Shown here in pieces: positions 48,071 to 60,281 of a DNA stretch of 64,000 nt (its first letter is position 1; each line of letters begins with the position of its first letter). This stretch comes from Dipteronia dyeriana (taxonomy: Eukaryota; Streptophyta; Magnoliopsida; Sapindales; Sapindaceae). The notes under the pieces were generated by a model that searched no databases, had not been told where the DNA came from, and saw nothing but the letters and a program-made list of their open reading frames with translations. The stretch is from positions 9,434,001-9,498,000 of the forward strand of contig CM065296.1 of the NCBI GenBank assembly GCA_032871835.1, written 5' to 3'. A program made the position numbers and the translations under genes.

Positions 48071-49283
48071 TTGTCTGCTTTACATGAGAGTACTAAACAT
48101 ATTTAGGTAAGTCACCTTTGAATGTAAAAAAATCAATATAATTTTATTCTTTCTATAGAAATCATACTTTTATATCTTTCTTTAGTTCTTAATTTTATAA
48201 ATGTATTCATTTCTATGAAAAAATTTCTTACATTATTATTTAAAATGATACATATTCTAAATATAGGATTGTTTACATGTAATTTCATTTTATTGTACAA
48301 CCATAAAAATGGTAAAATAATTTAGACTTATCAGAGACGTTTTCCCTTAATCAAAGGATAGACAGTCAAAGTTTAGTCGTTGAAAAGACGATTCCCCATG
48401 AATCACAATATAGCTCGAATAGATATCAAAGGTTGATTTCAATTGATTTCAATTGATTTCGAGGTAAAAATGCTTATATATATAAACAACTTTCATTCTT
48501 TCCTTTTCTTTTCCATTAAGATTTATTTTAAAATCATATAAAGAATACAAAATTATACGGTGATCAAATTATGGGTTTTATCATTATCAAACTATCATAT
48601 TTAAGTTAATGTAAAATTATGGGTTTTATCATTATCAAACTATCATATTTAAGTTATTTACATTAACTGAATTCAGAGTTGAAGTCTATTTTTCATATTA
48701 TTCTAATAATAATAATCTACATATAGTGGTATTTTTAGAAATAACACTTTAACACTATCTTATGATTTTACAAATTATATTACTTTGTTGAGTACACCTT
48801 ATAGTTTGTGATACTGTTTTAAAGGACACATGAGTTCAGGATAACATTTTTGGTACCGACATTTAACTCATTGAAGATACTTTGACCATATCCAAAATTA
48901 ATCATATTTTGAATGCTTATGTCAAACAAATTAAGCCAGAACACAAGATCGTAGAAAATGATTAGGACTATTAACACTATGATATTGTTATTGATTTCAG
49001 ATTCTTACTTGGTTACAAAAAATGGGTTTCGAAGTCGAATTTGTAAAACTAGTGCCTTCAAATTGTTTCATAATGCTTGTTACCTGGGCTTTGGCTCCGG
49101 TTGCCAATAACATACTTAGAGTTAATTATGACTGCTATAAATGTAAAAACTCTATGTACTCTACTTTCTAGGTTTCAAAGTTTTATATATATATATATAT
49201 ATATATATCATTTGCTAACTCTTCAATACTTGTTACTAAATTCACTCATTAAGATTACCAAACCTGAGATAAGTAATTTGATC
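48071..49283. other. Intergenic region with a tandem duplication
   Basis: A 48-bp unit containing ATGGGTTTTATCATTATCAA occurs twice (48566-48608 and 48614-48656). The Helitron 3' end may lie here. A (TA)n run is at 49184-49208. No gene is recognised left of the Nudix exon. Confidence 0.45.
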
Positions 49284-51839
49284 ACAGGAAGGATTTCAGT
49301 ACCACCATACAGAGCATGGATATGTTATGTTAACTTACTAGATTCCATATGGACCTAACATGCTTCCTAGCAAAACTACCCATCATATCGGGGTGGGAGG
49401 ATTCGTTGTCAACGACAACTATAAGGTATATATAGTTTTACATATTCAGACTACTACATTCAATCCAATGTGGAGTTTAGAAAATAAAAAATTTGATACT
49501 AATCATTGCTGTAGGTTTCTGTAGTATAAGAGAAATACTTTTGTCCATCTTTTATTGGTCTTTGAAAATTACTAACTGGTTTCATACTTGAGGTAAGAAA
49601 TTTTAGCTAGAAAATTCATATCAAACATCGATTTTTTATATCTGAAAATCAAAGAGGAAACAAATAAACATGAGAATGGTTTTGATTTGTTTCTCTATAT
49701 GTTTACTAATAACTTTATTTGAAATATCAGGTAGAGGAGATTTATAAGCGAGCTATAAGAGAAGTGAAGAAAGAAACTGGTGTAAGAACAAATAAAAGAC
49801 ATGTTTTTGTTATATTATAACTAAACATAATCTACTATCAAATATCTCAAACTGTCTTGATTTACATTGCAAATCGATTTTGAGTTCATTGAAGTTGTTA
49901 TGATCATGAAGTATCTCTACTACATAAATATTAGTTTCTACTTACAGATTGAGTTTTTATGTGCTACGAATCATTCCACTGTAGACATATATAATTTCTA
50001 TTTATATTGCTCGTTCATGTGATATATATTTTTATGCTACTTGAATTAAATTCCAGGCATGCCTATGAAGTGGTTTTTGAAAAGTGGGATTTGTTTTTCT
50101 TTTGCATACTTAAACCTATATCATCTGGTCTTGAAATTCAAACACCTAAGGTAATGTGCAATCTGTTTATAAGCCATAATCTAATTTTCATACGCATGAC
50201 ACAAATTGAAGGGGTTTTATTGAGAAATAACCCTTCTTAAAGCCTGAAGTCAACGCATAACCCGTTTTTGACATTTTTGCAAAAGTAACTCTTTTAAGAC
50301 GGTATTACCCTTGTAAAAAATTTAAATTACAATCCTATCTCAGCAATCGAAACCCCTACCAAGTACCAGCTATCTCTCGCAATGTCTCCTCTCTAAAACC
50401 CCAACCTCTGAAAACACTAACCTCTCTCGACAACTGTTACTTTCACTCTCTCTCTCTCTCACTTTTTTTTATTCTCTAAATCCTCTTGTTCTTTAGGTTC
50501 ATCGGTCCCTCTATCTCTCTCATGTACTCCTCTTAATCTATTCTTGCCTTTGTTGTTTCTAATTGATCTAAGATTTTTAATTTGATGATTATGAAATTGT
50601 GTTTTTTTTTTTTTATCTTCTTCTGATTTTTTTTTACGCTTTGTGCATTTGTGAAGAATCGAGTTGACCCATGTTGGGTTTTGCTTGGAATGTTCAATTT
50701 CATCGTTTGATTTGGGCATCAATTTTATTGAATAATTTGATACTGATTTTGCTTAATTGCATAAGTAGGTGTAATGGGCCTTTTGATTTTTGTTGTTGAT
50801 ATTAAGTATCTAGCTCACATCTTTCCAAATTCACTTTTAGATTATACCGAAAAGAAATTGTTTTATGCTTTAAACTCACTTTTACAGTGGGTTCATTGTG
50901 TATGTATTATTTCTATTAATACATTTACATTATTGGATGCTAGAGGAATTGAGTGCATGACTTGTGTAAGGAAAAATGTCGTTCCGATAAAAATGAATTT
51001 AATTGCTTCTCAGTAAACTTTAAAAATTATATGTGTTTGTGATTGTTTATGGTTTTAAGAAAAGTGGTTGGTTACTCTGCCATTTCTGGATAGTGTCAAA
51101 GACTCAAATTCACTTTCCTAAGTTTTTTGAGGATACTGAAAATAGTTTCAAAATGATAGTACTTAATTAATTTTTACCCTTTAGCTAATTTTGTATGGCT
51201 TAAATTGAGACAAGTTCAAACTTTTTTTATCCTTAAAGTTGAATTCGTATGGAGGAATAATATTTGGGATCGAGAGTCTCCATTGATGGGTTAATTTGGT
51301 GTGGTAGATGTACTATGTGCAGGACTTTTCTGATAGCATATCACTTTAGATTGTGGGCTATAAGGCTCCGTTTGGTACGTGAGATAAGATAGGATTATTT
51401 TTATGAGATATGATAGGATAGGATAAGATATGATTGGATCAGATTATTTTTAATGTTATAATGTGTTTGGTGGAATGAAAGCACAATTTGAGGGTTTTTT
51501 TTTCTGGTTGTTGTTCTGTGCTTTGTAAATTTTGTTGAAGTCTTCTTCATTTGGGTTATGAATTCTGTTGAAGTCTTCTCTATTTGGGTTATTTTTAATT
51601 TTGTGCTTTGTTATCATTGTGGGTTACGAATGACAAACCATTTTTTTGAAACATTCTTTTTCAATTTGTTGAGTTTCAAAAATCCCTAAATCCAAATCCA
51701 AGTACCAACTATTTCTTTTCAATTAGTTTTTCTTCCCTAAATTCGCAATTGAAAAAAGAAGAAAAAATCGAATTCGAATTTGGGATATGGTTGTGTGGTA
51801 TTTGGTGGTGACAACAATGTTTGGATCTTGTAGTGGTTG

Positions 51840-52110
51840 TATAGTTTGGAAATCGTAACTACGTTTGGAATTCTAAACCGCAGTCAGAATTCCTAACTAA
51901 AATTCATAACTTCGTTTGGAATTCTCAACTGTATTGTGAATTCATAATTGCATTTGGAATTCATAACTGCAGTATGAATTCCTAATTGTGTTTGAAATTC
52001 TCAACAGCAGCAGAAATTTCTAATTGCATTTGGAATTCTCAACAGTAGTCAAAATTCTCAACAACTTTCGGAATTTCAAACTACGTTTGGAATTCTTAAC
52101 TGCAGTAAGT
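51840..52110. repeat. Subterminal repeat array, left (MULE-2)
   Basis: About 13 units of a diverged ~19-20-bp repeat, such as GGAATTCTCAACTGTATTGTG, GGAATTCATAACTGCAGTATG and GGAATTCTTAACTGCAGTA. It lies 5' of the DUF1985 piece, as in MULE-1. Confidence 0.75.
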
Positions 52111-53009
52111 TACAAAGTGCACTTTAAAATGCTTAACCGTGTTTTGATTAGGAAGACTTCAGTTGAAACATGTGTATTGATTTTAATTTTTTATGGTTTT
52201 AAATATTTTAGGATAATACTAAAGTAAGAGAAGAGGTTGTAAATATTTCTAGGCAGCCGGTACATCATTTACCCTTTAGGCAAATAGAGATGTGGTTTGC
52301 AATAGGTGGCAAAGACATTTCATTTTTATATTTAAGAATTTTATCTCGTCATGGATTTAGAGTGTCGCCCTGACCCACCGGTGCCGCGTAAGGAAATATA
52401 TTTGTAATAACAGTGACTTCTGGTGAAGTTATAAATATAGATAGGTTTATATTCAAGAATAATTTCTTTGTTTATGCATGGTGAAGTTATAGATGTTTAT
52501 ATATTTGTAATAACAGTGACTTCTGTTGTTGCCACTACGCTTGGAGACGGCTATGGAGATGGCTGCCCAAAGATGTTTACATATACCTTACAACAAGTGC
52601 AGATTTTCTTGTGGCTAGAAATTTGTGGATTACACAAGCAAATGTACCAAGCAATACTCTAGTATGAGTAAAATTGTTTAAGTCATGAGAACTGTAAATT
52701 TTAGGCTTTGGATCAAGTTTTTGTCCCCAAAATGTGTAGAAGTTATACCATAATCCCTTCATTTGATTGTAGATTATGCAGATTTTGGATTGAATCTTTT
52801 TTTTCTACATTCATATCAGCTTAACTTAGCCAAACATAGGTTTTGGCACACTTCTATTTTCCATATAAATTGTGAAAATCTGATATCCCAACATTTGCAT
52901 TACACAACGATGCAATTATGTTTATCAGCACTGTCAACAGTACACAACACTTGCATTACACAACAATTGGCCTACATAGGAAAAAAACATTACAAGTTCT
53001 TTAACACAG

Positions 53010-53235
53010 CTTGACACTTCCATGTAACTTTGTAAAAAACTCATGCCATGATCGGTCAATTTCTAAATCACCAATATCAAAGGTCAATGAGTAGACTTTA
53101 TTATTTCTATCCAAACTTATTGCATTAAACTAGGTGTCCGGATGCTTGCATTTCAAGAAAGTTCCATCATCAACTACCACTAGACGAGTATAAGATTTAA
53201 ACCCTTCAAACCGAATTTTATCCATGCAACCCACC
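53010..53235 (-). pseudogene. MULE-2 transposase fragment
   Basis: Minus-strand frames read FEGFKSYTRLVVVDDGTFLK and, after a break, LDRNNKVYSLTFDIGDLEID then RSWHEFFTKLHG. They align with the DDE core of MULE-1 (EGFKSCIRPVVANDGTFLKC; LDGNNQVYPLAFGIGDSEND). The rest of the gene is deleted. Confidence 0.8.
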
Positions 53236-53339
53236 TTTCACATGCATAAGAATTAATGATTAAATTCTTAAACTAAATTTCTAAACAAATATTCTAAATG
53301 CATGGTACAATAATTTTATAAAATATTTTAAATCCAAAC

Positions 53340-53585
53340 ACTGTTTTGAAATCTGGATGTTGTTGGGAATTTTCAAAGCCGTTAGGAACTCCTGACAATG
53401 TTATAAATTCCTAACTGTATTAGGAACTACAAACATTGTTTGGAATTTAGATGCTTCTGGGAATTCCCAACGACATTAGGAACTCTGAACGCTATTTGGA
53501 ATTGTGGATGCTGCTGGAAATTCCGAACTCTATTTGGAAATCCCATAACTCAGTTGAGAAATCTAAACACTGTTGAGAAAACAAT
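53340..53585. repeat. Subterminal repeat array, right (MULE-2)
   Basis: About 12 diverged ~19-bp units (TTGGGAATT, GTTAGGAACTC, GGGAATTCCCAACGACATTA). It lies 5' of the minus-strand transposase piece, matching the layout of MULE-1. Confidence 0.75.
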
Positions 53586-54423
53586 GCTGGATACGTTTAA
53601 AAAAAAAATACTATCAATTTTGTAGATTCAATACTACAATTAATAATCGACCACAACAACATCAAATTCAAACAAGACTCATTCTTTATTATATTCATGT
53701 AAACTATTTTCATAAAAATAAACAACCCTAATACACAAATTAAAGTAAATAAGATATTCAATTTATGTATAAACTTTAAATTGATCACAACAACATCAAA
53801 TTCAAGCAAAACTCATGCTTTATTATATGAATGTAAACTATTTTCATAAAAATAATACACACATTCTTGTAAATAGAAGATTAAAATTAAGTATAAAGTA
53901 TAAAAGTTCAAAAAAAAAAAACTCACCTTAAAGCTTTAATAGAAAAAACCCTTGTAGTTGATGAATAATGGAAGTATTCAACACGATCTAACTTAATTTC
54001 GAGCTGCTTAATAGTGAAGTTTATAAATATTTACTAAAAAATCGAAAAGAGGAGAAAGAGAGAAAGAGAGGTATAGAATGAGTAGATAAAGTTGGAGAGG
54101 AGAAAGAGAGGGGTCAAATGATAGGTGTTGGGGAGAGGTGGAAATAAGAGGAAAAGAATGAGAATAAGAGGTATAGAATGAGTAGATAAAGTAGAAAGAA
54201 AAAAAATGAGCAAGTAAGGGTATAATAGTACTTACACATGAAAAAAGAGTTAGTTTTACAACTTTTTCAAAAACAGGTTAGTTGTTTACTTCATACTCAC
54301 AAAGGAGTTAATAAAACCCATTAAACTAGTAATACATACTTATATCATAGGCATTGTTAGATTGATAGTATTGTTGTTGGTGATCTATCATGCAGTGGAT
54401 CTGTGGATACCATTAGTGGAGTT

Positions 54424-55045
54424 TAGAGATGCACATTTTTTCCCTGGACCCCAATTCCCCGCGTCCCCATCCCCATTTGGGGATTTTTTATTTTTTTTGG
54501 GAAATGGAGATGAATTTCATCCCCAAATTGAAATGGGGGCAAGGGGATGAATTTCATCCCCAAATTGAAATGGGGATGGGGATGTGGGAACCCCTCCCCC
54601 TCCCCATTTCCCCATTTTCCCCACAATTATATTGAAATGGGGATGAAGATGGGATCCCTCATCCTCATTTCCCCCAAACATATATAAATATAATTATAAT
54701 ATATATTATTAATTATAATATATATTTGTATTTGTAATATATTAATGGGTTTTATTTTGTATTTCTAATGGAATGTTTTTTTTTTTTTAGTTTAATTTGT
54801 AATTTTTAGTTAAATAGCGAAATAGAAAAACGGAAAAAACGGAAAAACAGAGAAATATGAACAAAAACGGGGAAAATGGGAAAATGGGGATGGAGATGGA
54901 TATACCTCCCCCCAAAATTTCTCATCCCTATTTTCCCCAAATGGGGAAATGAGGGGATGGGGGAAGGGTATAGGAAGTGGGGATGGGGATAGGGATGGGG
55001 ATGGGGGACCTATATCCATCCTCATTCTCCAAATGTGCATCCCTA
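54424..55045. mobile_element. hAT MITE with GGGGAT-rich ends, copy 1
   Basis: 622 bp, starting TAGAGATGCACATTT and ending AAATGTGCATCCCTA. Exact 8-bp duplications GTGGAGTT lie at 54416-54423 and 55046-55053, as expected for hAT. Both halves carry many GGGGATGGGGAT or CCCCATCCCC runs. No transposase is present. The insertion breaks the last recognisable Nudix exon. Confidence 0.88.
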
Positions 55046-55065
55046 GTGGAGTTTGAAGAGACATG

Positions 55066-55620
55066 AACTTTACTTCAACAATTAGCATTGCCAGTGAAAT
55101 AATGTGAAAATGTATATAATAGGGATTTTCAATTCAGATGCTAATTGCTATAAGTGGTTGATGGAATAACTACAAATTAGTGAATGTTATGAAGTTTTGA
55201 AGATGCAGATATTGGTTATTGAAGATTTGAGTGATCATTTCATCATAATTTATGCAATTACAGAGATGTTCAATAAAAGTTGCATACAATTGTGTATAGA
55301 TTACCATTGTTAAATCATCATGAGAAGGATCTCTTTTGAGGCAAATGTAAAGGATCTACTTGTCAAACCCATGAGTTTAAGACTTCATCAAGGTGTTATA
55401 TCAATGTAATAACATTTACATGAACTAAAACTGTTATGTATTATATCAACATATTTTATTTTTCAAGGATATGTACCAATATAAGCACATGCATTGCATG
55501 TGCCCCCAAATCTAATATTTTAAAAAAGAAACTGTAGCTGGGCTTCATTGTCGGCCATTTCAACTGACCTGTCTACGCACGCCAAATTTTCCGCCACTTA
55601 AGTGCAACAAAATTGATAGA
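55066..55620. other. AT-rich intergenic sequence
   Basis: Right flank of the Nudix remnant. No further Nudix exon or other gene was recognised. Confidence 0.4.
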
Positions 55621-55629
55621 TAAATTTTA

Positions 55630-56997
55630 GGGTAAATTATATTTTAGTCTCTATCATTTGTCTTAATATGTGTTTAGTTCACAGGTTTTTAGAATTGAAA
55701 TTTTTAATTCATTATTATTCTGACAACGTGGATTGCAGTTTCTACAGTTCAATTATGTTAGGGTTCCGTCAAGTCAACTACAGTTTAATTATGTTAGGGT
55801 TCCGTCAAGTCAACAAGGGTTAACAAGGGTAAAAAGGTAAAATAACATCTGATGTTTTAGAATCTTATATAACCAAAGGAATAATAGTAATTTATAAATT
55901 AATTTTAAAAACAAATAAATATTATTAAATAAAATCTTATTTATTTCAAAAAAAAATCTTATCTCCTAAATTTCTTTCTTTTCATTTCTCTCTCTCTCCT
56001 CCCTCACCTCTCACACACCACATCAAACACCATCTCTCTCACCAGACACCATCTCCCTATTTCTCGATCTCTCTCCTATCCTTTCTCGGTCCTCTCTGGC
56101 CTCCATGAAATCCTAGAAGTTACTCGAATCCATCTCTCATCGGCCACCGTGAAACCGATGAACCCTAGTTGTTCCTCCCATCACGAAATAGAACCCTACT
56201 AACCCCACAAACCCTCGATGATGTTGATGAAGATTTCTAGGGAGATTTCTGGATTCGATTTTGAGTCGGTGGTAGGCTTCTGGGTTCGATGACGAAGACA
56301 ATGAGATTTTTTGGTTGGGTGAAGCTGGGTTTGGCGGTGGTAGGTGCGACAATGATAGAGATGTGGATTTTATTGCGAGTTGGATTTTTTCTTGTTTGAT
56401 GAATTTGGGTTTTCAATTTCTTGAGATTTTTATCTAAAAAATTAATTTCTTGAATTTACAGTGGGAGGTGCGGTGTTTGATTGGGAGAGAATTTGCAAAG
56501 ATAGAGAGAGAAGATGAAGTTTGTATTTTAAGAAGAAGATGAAGTTTTTTTTTTTTTTTAAGTTATATTGGTTTCATTGATTTAAGAAAGAGAGAAGATA
56601 AAGTTTGTTTTTTAATTCTTTTAATTTTTAATTTATGTTTTCAAATTTAAATAAAAATAAAAAAAGATATATCTTCACCGTTCATTTTTGAGATGGACGG
56701 TGGAGATCCATCTTTTTGTTTGTTTTTAATTTTGTTTTTAATTTTTTTAATTTTTTGTTTTCATATTTTAATATTTTTTTCATTTAATAAAGATATATAT
56801 TAAATGGTAAGGGTAAAACTGTCTTTTTAATGGGATCAGGACGCATCAAGAGCATTTTCGTCATTTAACTCGTCTAACATGTCAAAGTCCGTCATTTTAA
56901 CGGATTCTACTATAGAAAGACTAAAACTTATAATTTCAAAAAATCGTGGACTAAACACAGATAAAGAAAACTACAGGGATTAAAATATGATTTATCT
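55630..56997. mobile_element. Small MULE related to 32280-34162 (MULE-3)
   Basis: The ends GGGTAAATTATATTTTAGTC and TAAAATATGATTTATCT form a TIR of the same family. Flanks are TAAATTTTA (55621-55629) and CAAATTTTA (56998-57006), a 9-bp duplication with one change. The interior has leader-like CT tracts at about 55975-56110 and a GC-richer block, with no recognised gene. A 44-bp stretch with CAGTTTAATTATGTTAGGGT is partly duplicated near 55740-55810. Confidence 0.75.
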
Positions 56998-57033
56998 CAA
57001 ATTTTATAATTTGCACCAAACCTCTATGCTCTG

Positions 57034-57620
57034 CAGGGATGAACGTTTGGGGAATGAGGATGGATATAGATCCCCCCATCCCCATCCCCATCCCCATCCC
57101 CACTTCCTAGACCCCGACCCCCCCGCATTTCCCGCATTTCCCCATTTGGGGAAATGGGGATGAGGATGTTTGGGGGGAGGTTCCCCCATCCCCAATTCCC
57201 CATTTTCCCGTTTTTTCATGTTTTCTTGTAATCTCGGTCCCTTATTTTCCCATTTAACTAAAAATTATAAATTAAATAAAAAAAACAAACCTTTCATTAC
57301 AAATAAAAAATAACAATACATTACAAATTCAACATAAAATGTTTCAAATAATTCAAATATGTATTATAATTATATTTATATACTTTTGAGAGAAATGGAG
57401 AATTGGGGATCTCCATCCTCATCCTCATTTCAATTTAATTGTGGGGGAAATGGGGAAATGAGGAGATGGGGAGATGGGGCCCCATCTCCATTTTAATTTG
57501 GGGATGATTTTCATCCCCCTCCCCATCCCCCTCCATTTTCCTACTTTTCCCCATAAAAAAATCACCAAATGGAAATGTGTTGTGGGAATTTGGAACCCCG
57601 ATGATAAATGTGTATCCCTA
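57034..57620. mobile_element. hAT MITE with GGGGAT-rich ends, copy 2
   Basis: 587 bp, starting CAGGGATGAACGTTTGG and ending AAATGTGTATCCCTA. Exact 8-bp duplications ATGCTCTG lie at 57026-57033 and 57621-57628. It is the same family as 54424-55045. It ends about 265 bp upstream of the transaminase ATG, so it lies in or near that promoter. Confidence 0.88.
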
Positions 57621-57884
57621 ATGCTCTGCCTCTGCTCATCCCAATTGCGCGATTCCACGCGCCACCAGGGAGCGTAATCGACGCATTCTTGAATCTTCGC
57701 CGGTTAAATTTGATTTAATTTTTGTTTTTTTATACCTGAGTAGACTCTGTTATTTTGACCCACTTGGTTTTTGCGTTGTTGGAATCTTTTCGAATGAATG
57801 AATCACAATTCGCAATGCAAACTTAATAAATAAATTTGATATGAATCTTAATGCCCATCTCAATCTCTCTCAGTTTCAGCGTCA

Positions 57885-59998
57885 ATGACTTCTCTCTCAA
57901 CACCCATCTCTCAAAACCAACGCCTACCCACAAAATTATCTGATCACGTCGATGGTTCGTGTGTAGTTTCACAATTTTCGCAAAAACTTCTCTTTGCAGG
58001 ACATGGGCTGCAGTTGCCACTCAGAAAAATCAGAATTGTTAGAAGTTCTGATCAAGCACAACCTTTTGTTGTTGGTTAATTTCCTACTCTTGCTCATTTG
58101 AATCCTAAGTCAACCATTATAATTTATCTGTAAATCGTGAAAGGAATATATTGGAGGGCGTTTGATAATTGAAGCTGTTGTGTTGGACTAATATTGATGT
58201 CTCTTTTTTGTCCATCTCAGATTCCATTACTCAGACAACTGATGTTCCAGTACTGTCCTGTCCAGAGGTTTATTTTCTCTGTCACTAATCACTTTGAACA
58301 TTTTTGTTTTGTATGCTTTTTTTTTTCTTTGTAATTGGGAGTTTTTGCACTTAGTGTTTATAGTTAAAAGATGGCAATTCAGCTGATGACTTGAAATTGA
58401 TCACTTTATCTACTTTTGGTTTCTTGATTGAAAGTATGAAATTAGTGTTAATTAGAATAGCCGAAATGATTGTTTCTAGTGTCTTATGTTTGTTAAGGCT
58501 ATTGAAAGAATGCGATCCAACCGAACAAACCAGACTAGCAACCAGCAATACCTGGCCATGTATTCGAGTATTTTTGGTGGAATTTCGACAGATCCAGCTG
58601 CTATGGTGATCCCTATGGATGATCACATGGTCCACAGGGGACATGGTGTCTTTGATACCGCGGCAATCATGGACGGGTTAGTAAAATTTCACTTAAGAAC
58701 ACATACTCTTATCTTTGATGAACTGAGTGTGTTTGTACTTATGTTGGTTTTGTTTTTCTAACTGTCGTAACTAGTTGTTTCGATTCGTTGTAAATGTATA
58801 TGATTTTCCACAATTCAGGCATCTTTATGAATTAGACCAACACCTTGACCGTATCATAAAGTCAGCATCCGTGGCCAAAATCAAACTCCCTTATGATCGG
58901 CAAAGTCTAAGAAGAATACTCGTACAAACTGTGAGCACTTCCAAGTGTAGGAAAGGATCGTTAAGATACTGGCTTTCAGCTGGAGTGGGTGATTTTCAGT
59001 TATCTCCAAGTGGTTGCCATCAATCAGCATTTTATGCTATTGTAATTCAAGACGAATCACCATTTGTTTCGAAAGGAGTTAAAGCAGTAACTTCATCTAT
59101 CCCGATAAAACCACCACAATTCGCCACCATGAAGAGTGTAAATTACCTTCCAAATGTGCTCTCAAAGATGGAAGCCGAAGAAAACGATGCATATGTTGCC
59201 ATTTGGCTGGATGGAGATGGATTCATAGCCGAAGGGCCTAACATGAATGTAGCATTTGTTACAAAGGAAAAGGAGCTTTTGATGCCTCAGTTTGATAAAA
59301 TCTTGAGTGGGTGCACAGCTAAGAGAGTTTTGACTCTCGCAGAGGCGCTGGTGGGAGAGGGTAAGCTTCTTAGTGCAATACGACAAGGAAATGTCACCGT
59401 TGAGGAAGGTAAGAAAGCTGAGGAGATGATGCTTATTGGTAGTGGAGTTCTTGTTCGCTCTGTAGTGCAATGGGATGAACAGGTCATTGGCAATGGTAAG
59501 AGCTCTTATTTCATATGCTATGCCATTGCAGTGATATTTTTCACAATAATCTACATGAAACTTTTTCATCTGGGTTGGTTTTTAATCAATGTAGAACTTG
59601 GTTGCAGTCGAAAAAAAACACGTTGTGTGCTTAAGAAAGAAAACTATAATGAGATTATAAGATTGCATAAAACTATAAAAGATTGATCAGTTATTGTTTA
59701 ACTTTTACTATAGTCGCTTATCTTTAATGTGTTCTGAATCAGTTTTGTTATTATTGAATGATCCCGGAGCATTACTTTAATGTAAAACCCTGCTTGGCAT
59801 CTGCACATTTCTTTGTTGGTTCGAGTCAAATAGTATTGATTTTATCGATCTTGAGTATTGTGTATTGAGTATTGACGATTCTGCATCATATGCTTGTCTG
59901 TAGGCAACGAAGGTCCCGTAACTCGGGCTTTGTTGGATCTTATATTGGAAGACATGAAATCAGGCCCCCCTACAGTCCGAGTACCTGTTCCTTACTAA
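57885..59998 (+). CDS. Plastid D-amino-acid transaminase / aminodeoxychorismate lyase-like enzyme
   Basis: Five exons join in frame to 395 aa: 57885-58074, 58221-58267, 58498-58676, 58819-59495 and 59904-59998, all GT-AG. The first ~60 residues are Ser/Thr/Arg-rich and look like a chloroplast transit peptide. The fold-type IV PLP-transaminase body has DDHMVHRGHGVFDTAAI, the FATMKSVNYLPNVLSKMEAE block that contains the Lys binding PLP, then GFIAEGPNMNVAFV, and a C-terminus ending in RVPVPY. The closest remembered relative is Arabidopsis At5g57850, described both as D-amino-acid transaminase DAT1 and as aminodeoxychorismate lyase of folate synthesis; sequence alone does not decide between them. 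The longest open frame reads through the last donor at 59496 to a false stop. The gene looks intact. Confidence 0.9.
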
Positions 59999-60278
59999 GG
60001 TTGGACTTCAAACTGTGAGGAACCGCTGTTATGAAAAGTTCTTCATGTTGTTTCTAGGCTGTGAAGATTGACATGGAAGTGATGAATTTTTTTGGTGTAA
60101 GTTGATTTGACTGTTGTTGTACCTAAAATAAGCACTTTCAATTCCTTAACCAATGTGAATTATGGTCTCTCTCCACTGTGAAATTGAGGCATTTTACTTC
60201 TGATGCATTGTAGCTTCACTGTTGTTACTTTGAAGACAGAATCTTCTCAATAAAATGTACCTTTGTTCAATGTAGTCT
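59999..60278 (+). other. 3' flank of the transaminase gene
   Basis: Probable 3' UTR, with AATAAAATG near 60249 as a possible polyadenylation signal. The next transposon begins just downstream. Confidence 0.4.
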
Positions 60279-60281
60279 TAA

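Larger units (their letters stand above)
50212..54319. mobile_element. Deleted, inverted sibling of MULE-1 (MULE-2)
   Basis: It starts GGGTTTTATTGAGAAATAACCC and ends TTAATAAAACCC. The right end matches the left end of MULE-1 in reverse complement for well over 100 bp, so MULE-2 lies in the opposite orientation. It keeps a plus-strand DUF1985 piece (about 52254-52330, HHLPFRQIEMWFAIGGKDIS), a minus-strand transposase piece (about 53010-53235) and two repeat arrays. No matching 9-bp duplication is visible (AAATTGAAG against ATTAAACTA), so one end may be rearranged. Confidence 0.8.
49284..55065 (+). pseudogene. Nudix hydrolase pseudogene, interrupted by two transposons
   Basis: Exon-like pieces: about 49284-49424 (EGFQYHHTEHGYVMLTY, stop, IPYGPNMLP, then HHIGVGGFVVND), 49731-49781 (VEEIYKRAIREVKKETG, with a GT donor), about 49873-49911 (IDFEFIEVVMIMK), 50057-50150 (YEVVFEKWDLFFFCILKP) and 54396 onward (DLWIPLVEF). 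They fit plant NUDT2/5/6/7/8-type hydrolases. The conserved Trp before IP is a TAG stop, and the Nudix box reads REVKKETG, where a metal-binding Glu is replaced by Lys. The exon before the box is missing. MULE-2 sits in the intron after 50150. A hAT MITE sits inside the last exon and duplicates GTGGAGTT. Confidence 0.85.

Noticed and set aside
50459..50722. 87-aa charged minus-strand frame
   Set aside because: It comes from the pyrimidine-rich subterminal leader of MULE-2, which is low in complexity.
59162..59569. 135-aa minus-strand open frame
   Set aside because: It is the antisense shadow of exon 4 of the transaminase gene.
59496..59686. Continuation of the transaminase frame to a stop at 59686
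   Set aside because: It reads through a good GTAAGA donor into intron. The exon at 59904-59998 supplies the conserved C-terminus in phase.
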